17,702 bases of DNA, from assembly GCA_966250385.1 (NCBI GenBank), contig CBINHC010000032.1, positions 1-17,702 of the forward strand, in the 5' to 3' direction. A program made the translations under genes and the position numbers. This document shows, piece after piece, positions 1 to 6,909 of the stretch; position 1 is the first letter of the stretch; each line of letters begins with the position of its first letter. The notes under the pieces are model-generated. The model made no database searches. It saw only the letters and a list, made by a program, of their open reading frames with translations, and had not been told where the DNA came from. Source of the stretch: DASWTL01 sp966250385 (GTDB taxonomy: Bacteria; Bacteroidota; Bacteroidia; Sphingobacteriales; Sphingobacteriaceae).

Positions 1-17
1 AATGGAGGATCAGAATT

Positions 18-788
18 ATGCAATCCATGTCGGATAAAGAATTAGATCAGCTGTTTCAGTCAAGGTTCGAGTCCTTTGAAGCAGAACCTGCAGCTACCTT
101 ATGGTCTTCAATCGAAACCCAGCTGGAGAATAAACCAGGCAAGCGCACCGGGATGCCGGTGTTCTGGATGGCCGCTGCCAGTGTGGTGGTCCTGCTGGGT
201 GCCGGATTATGGCTCTTCAGACCGGAAGAGAAGGTTTACCTGAAAGGAGAGACCGTTACGGCGAAGGTTCGTCAGCAACCCGGGGAGGAGATCCCGGCGG
301 AAACACCGGCGATCAGCACACAGCCGGCAAGCGAAAGCGAGCCGGCGGAAAGTCATCCGGTCCGGAAGCCCGTGAGGGTAAACGCGGATCATGCGGCGGG
401 ATATCTGGCTGCAGCCGATAACAGGAAGAAAGATACGGCGACCGAAGCGGTGCATGAAAATCACGTACTGTTCGCCAAAGCGGAAGAGCCGGTCAGTGAA
501 CGTGACGGTGGCGCACCGCTGGTGGCTCCCGTTGCGACCGAAGAGGCGCCGCATTCCAGGAGAGGAGAGGTCCATCAGACCGTACTGGCCATGCTTCCGC
601 CTGAAGATGAGGAGAAGCCGCTCCAGGAACGCCGGAAGATCAGATCCGTAGGCGATATTGTAAACTTTGTCGTGGCGAAGGTCGATCAGCGGGATGTCAA
701 GCTGATCGAGATGTCGGAAGACGATGAGGGTACCAAAATTTCCGGGATAAACCTGGGGTTATTCAAAATAAAAAGTAAAAAACGATAG
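18..788 (+). CDS. Single-pass membrane protein, anti-sigma-factor-like (hypothetical)
   Basis: 256 residues. The first ~45 residues are acidic and soluble and resemble the cytoplasmic heads of Bacteroidota anti-sigma-like proteins (LDQLFQSRF, then FEAEPAATLW, then SIETQL). One membrane helix follows at about residues 46-67. The remaining ~185 residues are charged and low in complexity, rich in Glu, Pro, Ala and Arg, and would be periplasmic; the C-terminus is very basic (KSKKR). No catalytic motif is visible. The start at 18 has GGAGG at 4-8, a good distance upstream; ATG 27 is an alternative. The frame is open to the window edge, so an earlier start cannot be excluded. The next gene encodes an outer-membrane beta-barrel protein. 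In Bacteroidota such pairs often follow an ECF sigma-factor gene, which would lie left of this window. The anti-sigma role is inferred from layout and the N-terminal pattern; it could also be an uncharacterised envelope protein. Confidence 0.72.
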   Translation: MQSMSDKELDQLFQSRFESFEAEPAATLWSSIETQLENKPGKRTGMPVFWMAAASVVVLLGAGLWLFRPEEKVYLKGETVTAKVRQQPGEEIPAETPAISTQPASESEPAESHPVRKPVRVNADHAAGYLAAADNRKKDTATEAVHENHVLFAKAEEPVSERDGGAPLVAPVATEEAPHSRRGEVHQTVLAMLPPEDEEKPLQERRKIRSVGDIVNFVVAKVDQRDVKLIEMSEDDEGTKISGINLGLFKIKSKKR

Positions 789-854
789 TCGGTGCGCTAA
801 AGTAAGCTTAATGATATCAGCGATTGTTTGCCGGCGCCTAATCAGATAAAAATC

Positions 855-1673
855 ATGAAACACATTCTTTATACAGCCTTACTTTGCGCGCTCGTAACAG
901 GAAGTTACGCGCAGGAATCAAAAAAAGATACGGTGGTCGTCATTGCCGTGGACAGCACCAAGCAGGAAGAACCGGTCAGACACCGGCGGATGGATATTAC
1001 GATCAACAACTGGAGAAACGACGACGACAGCAATGAGGTCCGGAGCAGCTCCAAATTCTCCGCACAGTTCACCTTTTCAAGGTTTGACCTGGGTCTCAGC
1101 AAGTACATCGATAACGGAAGCTTCACCCTGTCGCCGGCCAACAGCTTCCTTGAAAACAAGACCTGGAAGACCATTAACGTGGGATTCGATGTTTTCGAAC
1201 TGCATTACCGGTTCAATCCTTATGTGAAGCTTTATGTAGCCGGTGGATTTGACTGGAACCACATCCGGTTGAAACAGGATATCAACATTCTTCCGGACCA
1301 GCCGCAACTTTCCTACGAGCCGGCCACCGTGGATTATGAGAAGAACAGGCTGTCGAGCACCTACCTGAGAATCCCGATGGGACTTCAGTTCCGCACCCGC
1401 GATGACGCCCGCGGCAAGAAGGTATTCTTCGTGGCGGGTCCGGAGGTCGGATTCCTGCTCAACGGAAAGCTGAAACAGGTAAGCGATGAACTGGGAAAAG
1501 AAAAGATCAAGGATGACTTCAATTTCAATCCCTTCCGGTTCGGAGCCTCCGTCCGTCTGGGCTACGATGACCTGGGAATCTTCGCCAAGTATTACTTCAC
1601 CGATGTGTTCGCGGACGGTCAGGGACCGGCCGATTTCAAGAACCTCTCATTCGGATTTATGCTGAACTTCTGA
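855..1673 (+). CDS. Outer-membrane beta-barrel protein (porin-like, OMP_b-brl family type)
   Basis: 272 residues. The start ATG 855 gives a clean signal peptide, residues 1-20 (MKHILYTALLCALVTGSYAQ); a TTG start at 828 would add nine residues ahead of it and is less likely. A short acidic linker follows, then alternating amphipathic strands rich in Phe, Tyr and Gly (for example FSRFDLGLSKY, YVKLYVAGGFDW, RFGASVRLGYDDLGIFAKYY). The protein ends in Phe (GFMLNF), the usual beta-signal for insertion by the BAM complex. Length and pattern fit the small 8-10-strand barrels common in Bacteroidota. The gene follows the anti-sigma-like gene by 66 bp without an obvious terminator, so they are probably co-transcribed, and the barrel could be the envelope component served by that regulatory pair. 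Ligand and true function cannot be read from the sequence. An intrinsic terminator follows directly. Confidence 0.8.
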   Translation: MKHILYTALLCALVTGSYAQESKKDTVVVIAVDSTKQEEPVRHRRMDITINNWRNDDDSNEVRSSSKFSAQFTFSRFDLGLSKYIDNGSFTLSPANSFLENKTWKTINVGFDVFELHYRFNPYVKLYVAGGFDWNHIRLKQDINILPDQPQLSYEPATVDYEKNRLSSTYLRIPMGLQFRTRDDARGKKVFFVAGPEVGFLLNGKLKQVSDELGKEKIKDDFNFNPFRFGASVRLGYDDLGIFAKYYFTDVFADGQGPADFKNLSFGFMLNF

Positions 1674-1693
1674 CGGGCCGGACCCGCAGAGAG

Positions 1694-1726
1694 AAAGCCT
1701 GCTGTCGGGGGACAGGAGGCTTTTTT
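1694..1726 (+). terminator. Intrinsic terminator after the beta-barrel gene
   Basis: Arms AAGCCT-G-CTGTC (1695-1706) and GACAG-G-AGGCTT (1711-1722) pair with a single G-G mismatch around a GGGG loop, and are followed by a run of Ts (1721-1726). It sits 20 bp after the stop at 1673 and just before the promoter box of the next gene, so it should insulate the two units. Confidence 0.85.
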
Positions 1727-1729
1727 AGT

Positions 1730-1737
1730 TATCTTTG
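1730..1737 (+). promoter_or_regulatory. TAnnTTTG-type -7 promoter box
   Basis: TATCTTTG matches the Bacteroidota housekeeping -7 consensus TAnnTTTG exactly. No good TTTG -33 element is seen at the usual 19-21 bp upstream, because that space is taken by the terminator hairpin. The expected transcript start (about 1742-1746) falls at or just after the GTG taken as the ABC-ATPase start. Confidence 0.5.
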
Positions 1738-1740
1738 GGG

Positions 1741-2748
1741 GTGTCCTCTACGATCATTTCGCTTACCAGCGTAAGCAAGCAATATCCCGGAAGTAATAAA
1801 GGCGGGGTGTCAGGCATCGATCTGACCATCCGGGAAGGTGAATTCATCGCGATTATCGGCGAAAGCGGAAGCGGAAAAAGTACCCTGCTCAAACTAATTT
1901 TCGGAAGTCTGGCTCCGGATGAAGGATCCGTCTTCTTCAGGGATAAACGGGTATTGGGACCGCATGAGAAGCTCATTCCCGGGCACGAGAAGATGAAGAT
2001 GGTCTCACAGGACTTTAACCTGAACACCTACGCGTCGGTTCACGATAATATTGCGGCGATGCTTTCCAACGATGATCTGGCCTCCAAGAAAGAGAAGACG
2101 CTGGAGATGATGGAATTCCTGCGGATCGAACATCTATCTCAGAAACGGGTGGTCGAACTAAGCGGCGGGGAACAGCAGCGGGTCGCCATTGCACGTGCGA
2201 TCATCAGCCAGCCCGAGGTGCTGCTGCTCGATGAGCCTTTCAGTCAGATCGACACCATTCTTAAGAATGAACTGCGCCAGGATTTGAGACGTTTATCCAT
2301 GTTCCTCGGGATCACGATCATCCTGGTTTCCCATGACCCGATGGATGGCCTTTCTCTGGCCGACCGCATCGTGATCCTGAAGGACCGGCGGCTCGTTCAG
2401 TCGGGCGCACCGGCGTACGTTGCGGGCCAGCCGCGTACAGGCTATGTCGCAGCCCTGCTCGGGGATGCCAATGTGCTTGATGCCTGCACGGCAGCCTTAT
2501 TGCTGGATGCTCCGGTGGATGAAGGGAAACAGGTGGTGGTCTATCCGCATCAGATAGACATTTCGGGCGGTCCTCACAGGGGAACGATCAGGCGGGTGTC
2601 ATACCGGCTTTTTCACGATGAGGTGGTTATTCATGCAGCGGGTACGGACCTGGTGGCTCACGTGCCTTCGTTCAGCATACAGACCGGAGCCGAAATCCGG
2701 TTTTCTATCAAAGAGTTCCGTATGGTCGAGGCCGGGCCGGAAGGCTAG
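1741..2748 (+). CDS. ABC transporter ATP-binding protein with TOBE-like C-terminus
   Basis: About 336 residues. It would hydrolyse ATP at the cytoplasmic face to drive an ABC importer or exporter. Numbering from GTG 1741: Walker A GESGSGKST 40-48, Q-loop Gln 90, signature LSGGEQQR 140-147, Walker B VLLLDEP 160-166, D-loop SQID, H-loop His 198. Residues ~230-336 resemble the TOBE-like tail of the PotA/FbpC/CysA class (VVVYPHQIDI, then a small beta-rich stretch), which usually energises uptake of polyamines, iron or oxyanions. No permease or binding-protein gene is adjacent, so the substrate is unknown. There is no in-frame ATG near the domain start: GTG 1741 is preferred, TTG 1735 is the alternative, and both lie on or beside the TATCTTTG box. 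The stop codon TAG (2746-2748) overlaps the stop of the convergent ilvA gene. Confidence 0.85.
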   Translation: MSSTIISLTSVSKQYPGSNKGGVSGIDLTIREGEFIAIIGESGSGKSTLLKLIFGSLAPDEGSVFFRDKRVLGPHEKLIPGHEKMKMVSQDFNLNTYASVHDNIAAMLSNDDLASKKEKTLEMMEFLRIEHLSQKRVVELSGGEQQRVAIARAIISQPEVLLLDEPFSQIDTILKNELRQDLRRLSMFLGITIILVSHDPMDGLSLADRIVILKDRRLVQSGAPAYVAGQPRTGYVAALLGDANVLDACTAALLLDAPVDEGKQVVVYPHQIDISGGPHRGTIRRVSYRLFHDEVVIHAAGTDLVAHVPSFSIQTGAEIRFSIKEFRMVEAGPEG

Positions 2749-4004
2749 ATCAGGTACTCGAACAACGTATGGTCATTGTTGATTTCCTTATAGTCAAACT
2801 GGTGACGGGCCATTCGCTGCAGCAGGGACGGGTAATCTGCCGCTGATTTCAGTTCGATCCCCACAAGCGCGGGGCCGCGTTCCCGCTGGGTCTTCTTGAT
2901 GAACTCAAACCGTGTGATGTCGTCCTCAGGCCCGAGTACCTGGTTGACGAACCGTTTCAGGGCTCCGGGTCGCTGCGGGAAGCGGATAATGAAATAATGT
3001 TTCAAACCTTCATACAGCAGGGACAGCTCCTTGATCTCCTGCATCCGGTCTATATCATTGTTGCCGCCGCTGATGATACATACGACCTTTTTGCCGCTGA
3101 TTTGGTCAGCAACCAGGTCCAGGGCGGCCACCGACAGCGCGCCGGCCGGTTCAGCGACCAGCGCGTCTTCGTTATATAGCTTCAGGATGGAGGAACAGAC
3201 TTTGCCTTCGGGAATGAGGAGCATCTGATCCAACAGGTCAGCGCAGATCCTGTAGGTCAGGTGTCCGACCTGTTTAACGGCAGCTCCGTCGACAAACCGG
3301 TTGATCTCGTCCAGCGCCACGGGTGCTCCGGACCCGAGCGCGGCGGTCATTGAAGCGGCACCCAGGGGTTCGGCGCCTATCAGGGTGATGCCCGGGATGG
3401 CCTGTCTCAGGTAACTTCCCGCTCCTGCAGCAAGACCGCCGCCGCCGACCGGGATGATCACCACATCGGCGTCCGGCAGATCCTCGCAGATCTCTGCGCC
3501 GACAGTTCCCTGCCCCTCGATGATCCTGGGGTGGTCAAATGGGGGTATGAACGTGAGCCCGTTTGCTGCATTATATTCGAGTGCTTCGCGAAGGCAATCA
3601 TCGAACGTATCGCCGGTGAGGACGATCTCAATATGGCCGTTGCCAAACATGGCTGTCTGATTGACCTTTTGCCGCGGCGTGATGCTCGGCATGAAGATCA
3701 CGCCCCTGGTGTTCAGCTTTCTGCATGAAAAAGCTACGCCCTGTGCGTGGTTGCCCGCACTGGCGCATACGACTCCCCGGGCCAGCTCCGCAGGACCCAG
3801 GGAGCTGATCATATTATACGCACCCCGGAGCTTATAGGAACGGACCAACTGCTGATCCTCTCGTTTAAGATATACCTCGCAATGGTATTTCTCCGATAAC
3901 CGCGGATTGAATTCGAGCGCTGTCCGCCGGACAACGCCCGTTATTCGTCTGGCAGCCGCCTCAAAGTCCACCCCGAGGTCCGGTGCCGCTTCAACTTCTT
4001 TCAT
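2745..4004 (-). CDS. ilvA: Threonine deaminase (biosynthetic threonine ammonia-lyase)
   Basis: 419 residues. A PLP enzyme that converts threonine to 2-oxobutyrate and ammonia, the committed step to isoleucine. The Schiff-base lysine is K58 in SYKLRGA; SAGNHAQG (82-89) and the phosphate-binding GGGGL (187-191) are the other family signatures. Residues ~334-419 form one ACT-like regulatory domain (YFIIRFPQRPGALKRF). The length fits the ~420-residue form with one regulatory domain, as in Bacillus, rather than the ~510-residue E. coli form with two. Isoleucine feedback is therefore likely but through a single domain (inference). It is the last gene of the operon; its ATG shares ATGA with the leuA stop, so the two are probably translationally coupled. 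Its TAG stop overlaps the stop of the convergent ABC-ATPase gene. Confidence 0.95.
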   Translation of the reverse strand: MKEVEAAPDLGVDFEAAARRITGVVRRTALEFNPRLSEKYHCEVYLKREDQQLVRSYKLRGAYNMISSLGPAELARGVVCASAGNHAQGVAFSCRKLNTRGVIFMPSITPRQKVNQTAMFGNGHIEIVLTGDTFDDCLREALEYNAANGLTFIPPFDHPRIIEGQGTVGAEICEDLPDADVVIIPVGGGGLAAGAGSYLRQAIPGITLIGAEPLGAASMTAALGSGAPVALDEINRFVDGAAVKQVGHLTYRICADLLDQMLLIPEGKVCSSILKLYNEDALVAEPAGALSVAALDLVADQISGKKVVCIISGGNNDIDRMQEIKELSLLYEGLKHYFIIRFPQRPGALKRFVNQVLGPEDDITRFEFIKKTQRERGPALVGIELKSAADYPSLLQRMARHQFDYKEINNDHTLFEYLI

Positions 4005-5167
4005 TTAACCAGGTTACAGGATACCAGCAGGTTCAGGTCCTCGTCCGTTATGTTCTTTTTTGAATCCGCTAATCGAAGGAACTCGGAATACACCTTGTCC
4101 AGATCCGGCCGTTCCAGCGAGTAGCCGAGGCGCTCCAGATGGAACTTCAGGGCATGCCGTCCGCTTCGGGCGGAAAGGACGATCGAAGCATCGGGAAAGC
4201 CGACGTCTTCCGGTCGGATGATCTCATAGTTCTCGCGGTTCTTCAGGAACCCGTCCTGGTGAATACCTGAGCTGTGTGCGAATGCGTTCCGGCCGACGAT
4301 CGCCTTGTTGGGCTGTACCGGCATCCGCATCAGACTGCTCACTGACTGACTGATCTCGTAAAAACTGCGGCAATTGATGCTGGTTTGCAGGTTCAGACTT
4401 TGCTGATGGGTCTTCAGAATCATGACCACTTCTTCCATGGAGGTATTACCCGCCCGCTCCCCGATACCGTTGATCGTACACTCTACCTGCCGGGCCCCGT
4501 TCTGGACCCCGGCAATCGAGTTGGCGGTTGCCAGTCCCAGGTCGTTGTGGCAGTGCACAGAAATGATCGCCCGGTCGATATTACGGACATTTTCTTTCAG
4601 GTACCGGATTCGCGCTCCGTACTGGTCAGGCATGCAGTAGCCGTTGGTGTCCGGAATATTGACGACGGTGGCGCCTGCCGATATGACCGCCTCGATCATC
4701 CGGGCCAGGAATCCGATGTCCGCCCTTCCGGCATCCTCCGCGTAAAACTCTACGTCCTCAACGAATTTCTTGGCGTATTTCACGGCATCAATCGCGCGCT
4801 GGAGGATATCTTCCCGGGTACTGTTGAACTTATACCGGATGTGGGTGTCTGAAGCCCCGATGCCCGTATGGATACGGGGTCTTTTGGCGTACTTCAGCGC
4901 TTCTGCCGCCACATCGATGTCGTTGCGGTTGGCCCGTGTCAGCGCACAGATGATCGGCTCGCGGACTGCCGTAGACAGTTCGATCACGCTCTGGAAATCT
5001 CCGGGGCTCGAAACGGGGAAACCGGCTTCGATCACATCAACTCCCAGCGTCTCCAGTGCCAGGGCAATTTCGATTTTTTCGGCCGTATTCAGCTGGCATC
5101 CGGGAACCTGCTCGCCGTCCCGGAGGGTGGTATCAAAAATGAAAACCTTGTTTGGGTCATGTAACAT
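4001..5167 (-). CDS. leuA: 2-isopropylmalate synthase, short form without the regulatory domain
   Basis: 388 residues. It condenses acetyl-CoA with 2-oxoisovalerate to 2-isopropylmalate, the first step of the leucine branch. The TIM-barrel catalytic part is complete: DTTLRDGEQ (12-20), the metal-binding HCHND (205-209), GIGERAGNTSMEE, and HSSGIHQDGFLKN (298-310). It ends soon after the linker region, at DLNLLVSCNLVK, so the ~120-residue C-terminal leucine-binding domain of E. coli-type LeuA (about 520 residues) is missing. The motif GEQVPGCQL replaces the more usual GEQSPG. Homocitrate or citramalate synthase are family alternatives, but placement directly after leuC-leuD-leuB argues strongly for LeuA. 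The loss of the allosteric domain suggests that leucine feedback, if any, works differently. It starts 11 bp after leuB and overlaps ilvA by 4 bp. Confidence 0.9.
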   Translation of the reverse strand: MLHDPNKVFIFDTTLRDGEQVPGCQLNTAEKIEIALALETLGVDVIEAGFPVSSPGDFQSVIELSTAVREPIICALTRANRNDIDVAAEALKYAKRPRIHTGIGASDTHIRYKFNSTREDILQRAIDAVKYAKKFVEDVEFYAEDAGRADIGFLARMIEAVISAGATVVNIPDTNGYCMPDQYGARIRYLKENVRNIDRAIISVHCHNDLGLATANSIAGVQNGARQVECTINGIGERAGNTSMEEVVMILKTHQQSLNLQTSINCRSFYEISQSVSSLMRMPVQPNKAIVGRNAFAHSSGIHQDGFLKNRENYEIIRPEDVGFPDASIVLSARSGRHALKFHLERLGYSLERPDLDKVYSEFLRLADSKKNITDEDLNLLVSCNLVK

Positions 5168-5178
5168 AAGCTTCGCTG

Positions 5179-6273
5179 TTAGAGGGATACGTTATCGTGA
5201 ATGGATTCAAGGACTTTTTCACCCATTTCGCGGGTGCCCAGAATTTGCGCGCGGCCTGTACCCGGACCTGCAATGTCGGTGGTACGGTAACCGTTCCGGA
5301 GGACATCCGCAACGGCGGCGTAGATCCGGTCTGCCTCTTCCTTCAGTCCGAAACTGATCTCGAGCATCAGCGCTGCCGATAAAACGGAAGCAAGCGGGTT
5401 GGCGATATTCCTGCCGGCGATATCATGGGCTGACCCGTGGATCGGCTCGTAAAACCCGGATCCCTCGCCGATGGAAGCGGATGCCAGCATACCCATTGAG
5501 CCGGCGATCTGGGAGGCCTCATCCGTCAGGATATCACCGAACAGGTTGGCTGTAAGGACCACATCGAATCGCTTCGGGTTCTTGATGAGCTGCATGGCGG
5601 CATTGTCGATAAACATATGCTCGGTCTCCACATCGGGATAGCGGGAGGCAACCTCCTGGACCGTTTCCCGCCATAACCGGGAACTCTCCAGCACATTGGC
5701 CTTGTCCACTGAACAGAGCCGCCGGTTCCGGGTACGTGCGGCCTCAAAGGCCTTGACGGCGATCCGCTCCACCTCATACCGGTGATAGATCATCAGGTCC
5801 GAAGCCGTATTTCCGTGATTGGTTCGCAGCTTTTCTCCGAAATACACATCGCCCGTCAGTTCCCGGAAGAACAGGATGTCGGTTCCGCGGAGCACTTCAG
5901 GCTTCAGGCTGGAGGCGTCGAGCAGTTCATCAAAAAGCCGGATGGGGCGCAGGTTTGCGTACAGGCCGAGCTCTTTGCGGATTTTCAGGAGTCCCTGTTC
6001 CGGCCGGACTTTCAGCGTGGGGTCGTTATCATACATGGCATGCCCGATCGCCCCAAACAGGATAGCGTCGGAATTTTTTGCTTTACGCAATGTTTCCGGC
6101 GGCAGCGGGTCCCCCGTGCTTTCGATGGCGGCATGCCCCATCAGGGCTTCATCAAAGATAAACTCATGGCCGGAGCCGGAGGCAACCTGCTCCAATACCG
6201 CTTTACCCCATTGGGTTACCTCGGCTCCGATCCCGTCTCCGGGAATAATAAGGATGTGCTTTATAAGTTTCAT
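5179..6273 (-). CDS. leuB: 3-isopropylmalate dehydrogenase
   Basis: 364 residues, the usual length. It oxidises and decarboxylates 3-isopropylmalate to 2-oxoisocaproate with NAD+. Visible signatures are the N-terminal GDGIGAEV, the substrate-binding stretch RPEQGLLKIRKELGLYANLR (90-109), FRELTGDVYFG (136-146) with the catalytic Tyr144, SVDKANVL with Lys191, metal-binding Asp247 and Asp251 in NLFGDILTDEASQ, and the cofactor loop FYEPIHGSAHDIAG (274-287). The loop carries His where most homologues have Pro (GSAPDIAG), a conservative oddity. The ATG overlaps the leuD stop by 4 bp (ATGA), so translation is probably coupled. leuA follows after 11 bp. Confidence 0.95.
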   Translation of the reverse strand: MKLIKHILIIPGDGIGAEVTQWGKAVLEQVASGSGHEFIFDEALMGHAAIESTGDPLPPETLRKAKNSDAILFGAIGHAMYDNDPTLKVRPEQGLLKIRKELGLYANLRPIRLFDELLDASSLKPEVLRGTDILFFRELTGDVYFGEKLRTNHGNTASDLMIYHRYEVERIAVKAFEAARTRNRRLCSVDKANVLESSRLWRETVQEVASRYPDVETEHMFIDNAAMQLIKNPKRFDVVLTANLFGDILTDEASQIAGSMGMLASASIGEGSGFYEPIHGSAHDIAGRNIANPLASVLSAALMLEISFGLKEEADRIYAAVADVLRNGYRTTDIAGPGTGRAQILGTREMGEKVLESIHDNVSL

Positions 6274-6884
6274 TGGGGGTTCGTTAATGCTGGTCTCCGG
6301 GATTTTTCGTAGGCAGCGATGGCTTCTTTTTCATTCAGAATGAAGTCGATGTCATCATACCCGTTCAGCAGGCATGCCTTCTTATAGGGATTGATCTCAA
6401 AATATTCCTGTTCGCCGGTCGGAAGGATCGTGATCGTTTGTTTTTCCAGATCAACGCTCACCTCTGTCCGGGGATCCGTATGGACAACCTCAAAAAGGCG
6501 GGACAGGAAATCTTCTGACACCTGGACCGGGAGAAGGCCGTTGTTAAGCGCATTACCTTTGAAGATGTCCGCGAAAAAACTGCTGACTACCACGTCGAAG
6601 CCGTAATCGGTCAGCGCCCAGGCGGCATGCTCCCGGCTACTGCCGCAGCCGAAATTCTTGCCGGCAACCAGGATCCGTCCATTGAATTCCGGTACATTGA
6701 GCACAAAGTCGGGTTTGGGTTCCTGGTTTGCGTTGTACCGCCAGTCCCGGAACAAGTTGTCTCCGAAACCTTCGCGGGTGGTTGCCTTCAGGAACCGGGC
6801 CGGGATGATCTGATCCGTATCGATATTTTCGATGGAAAGCGGAATGACGGTGGATGTTAGTTGGTTAAATATTTTCTTACCCAT
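6270..6884 (-). CDS. leuD: 3-isopropylmalate dehydratase small subunit
   Basis: 204 residues, typical for LeuD. It pairs with LeuC in the isopropylmalate isomerase that converts 2- to 3-isopropylmalate via an aconitase-like mechanism; LeuD is the mobile swivel domain. Signatures are IENIDTDQIIPARFLK near the N-terminus and FGCGSSREHAAWAL at about residues 78-91, the substrate-recognition loop. The gene lies 25 bp after leuC, in the standard leuC-leuD order, and its TGA stop overlaps the leuB start codon. The upstream region is A-rich rather than GGAGG-like, as usual in Bacteroidota. Confidence 0.96.
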   Translation of the reverse strand: MGKKIFNQLTSTVIPLSIENIDTDQIIPARFLKATTREGFGDNLFRDWRYNANQEPKPDFVLNVPEFNGRILVAGKNFGCGSSREHAAWALTDYGFDVVVSSFFADIFKGNALNNGLLPVQVSEDFLSRLFEVVHTDPRTEVSVDLEKQTITILPTGEQEYFEINPYKKACLLNGYDDIDFILNEKEAIAAYEKSRRPALTNPQ

Positions 6885-6909
6885 TTATTTTCTGATCGTT
6901 GGTCAAGGT

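Noticed and set aside
828..854. TTG 828 as the beta-barrel gene start
   Set aside because: It would place nine polar residues before a standard signal peptide that begins with ATG 855.
5782..6343. Long plus-strand ORFs antisense to leuB and other operon genes
   Set aside because: They are shadows of strongly conserved minus-strand enzymes, arise from the GC-rich codon pattern, and encode nothing recognisable.
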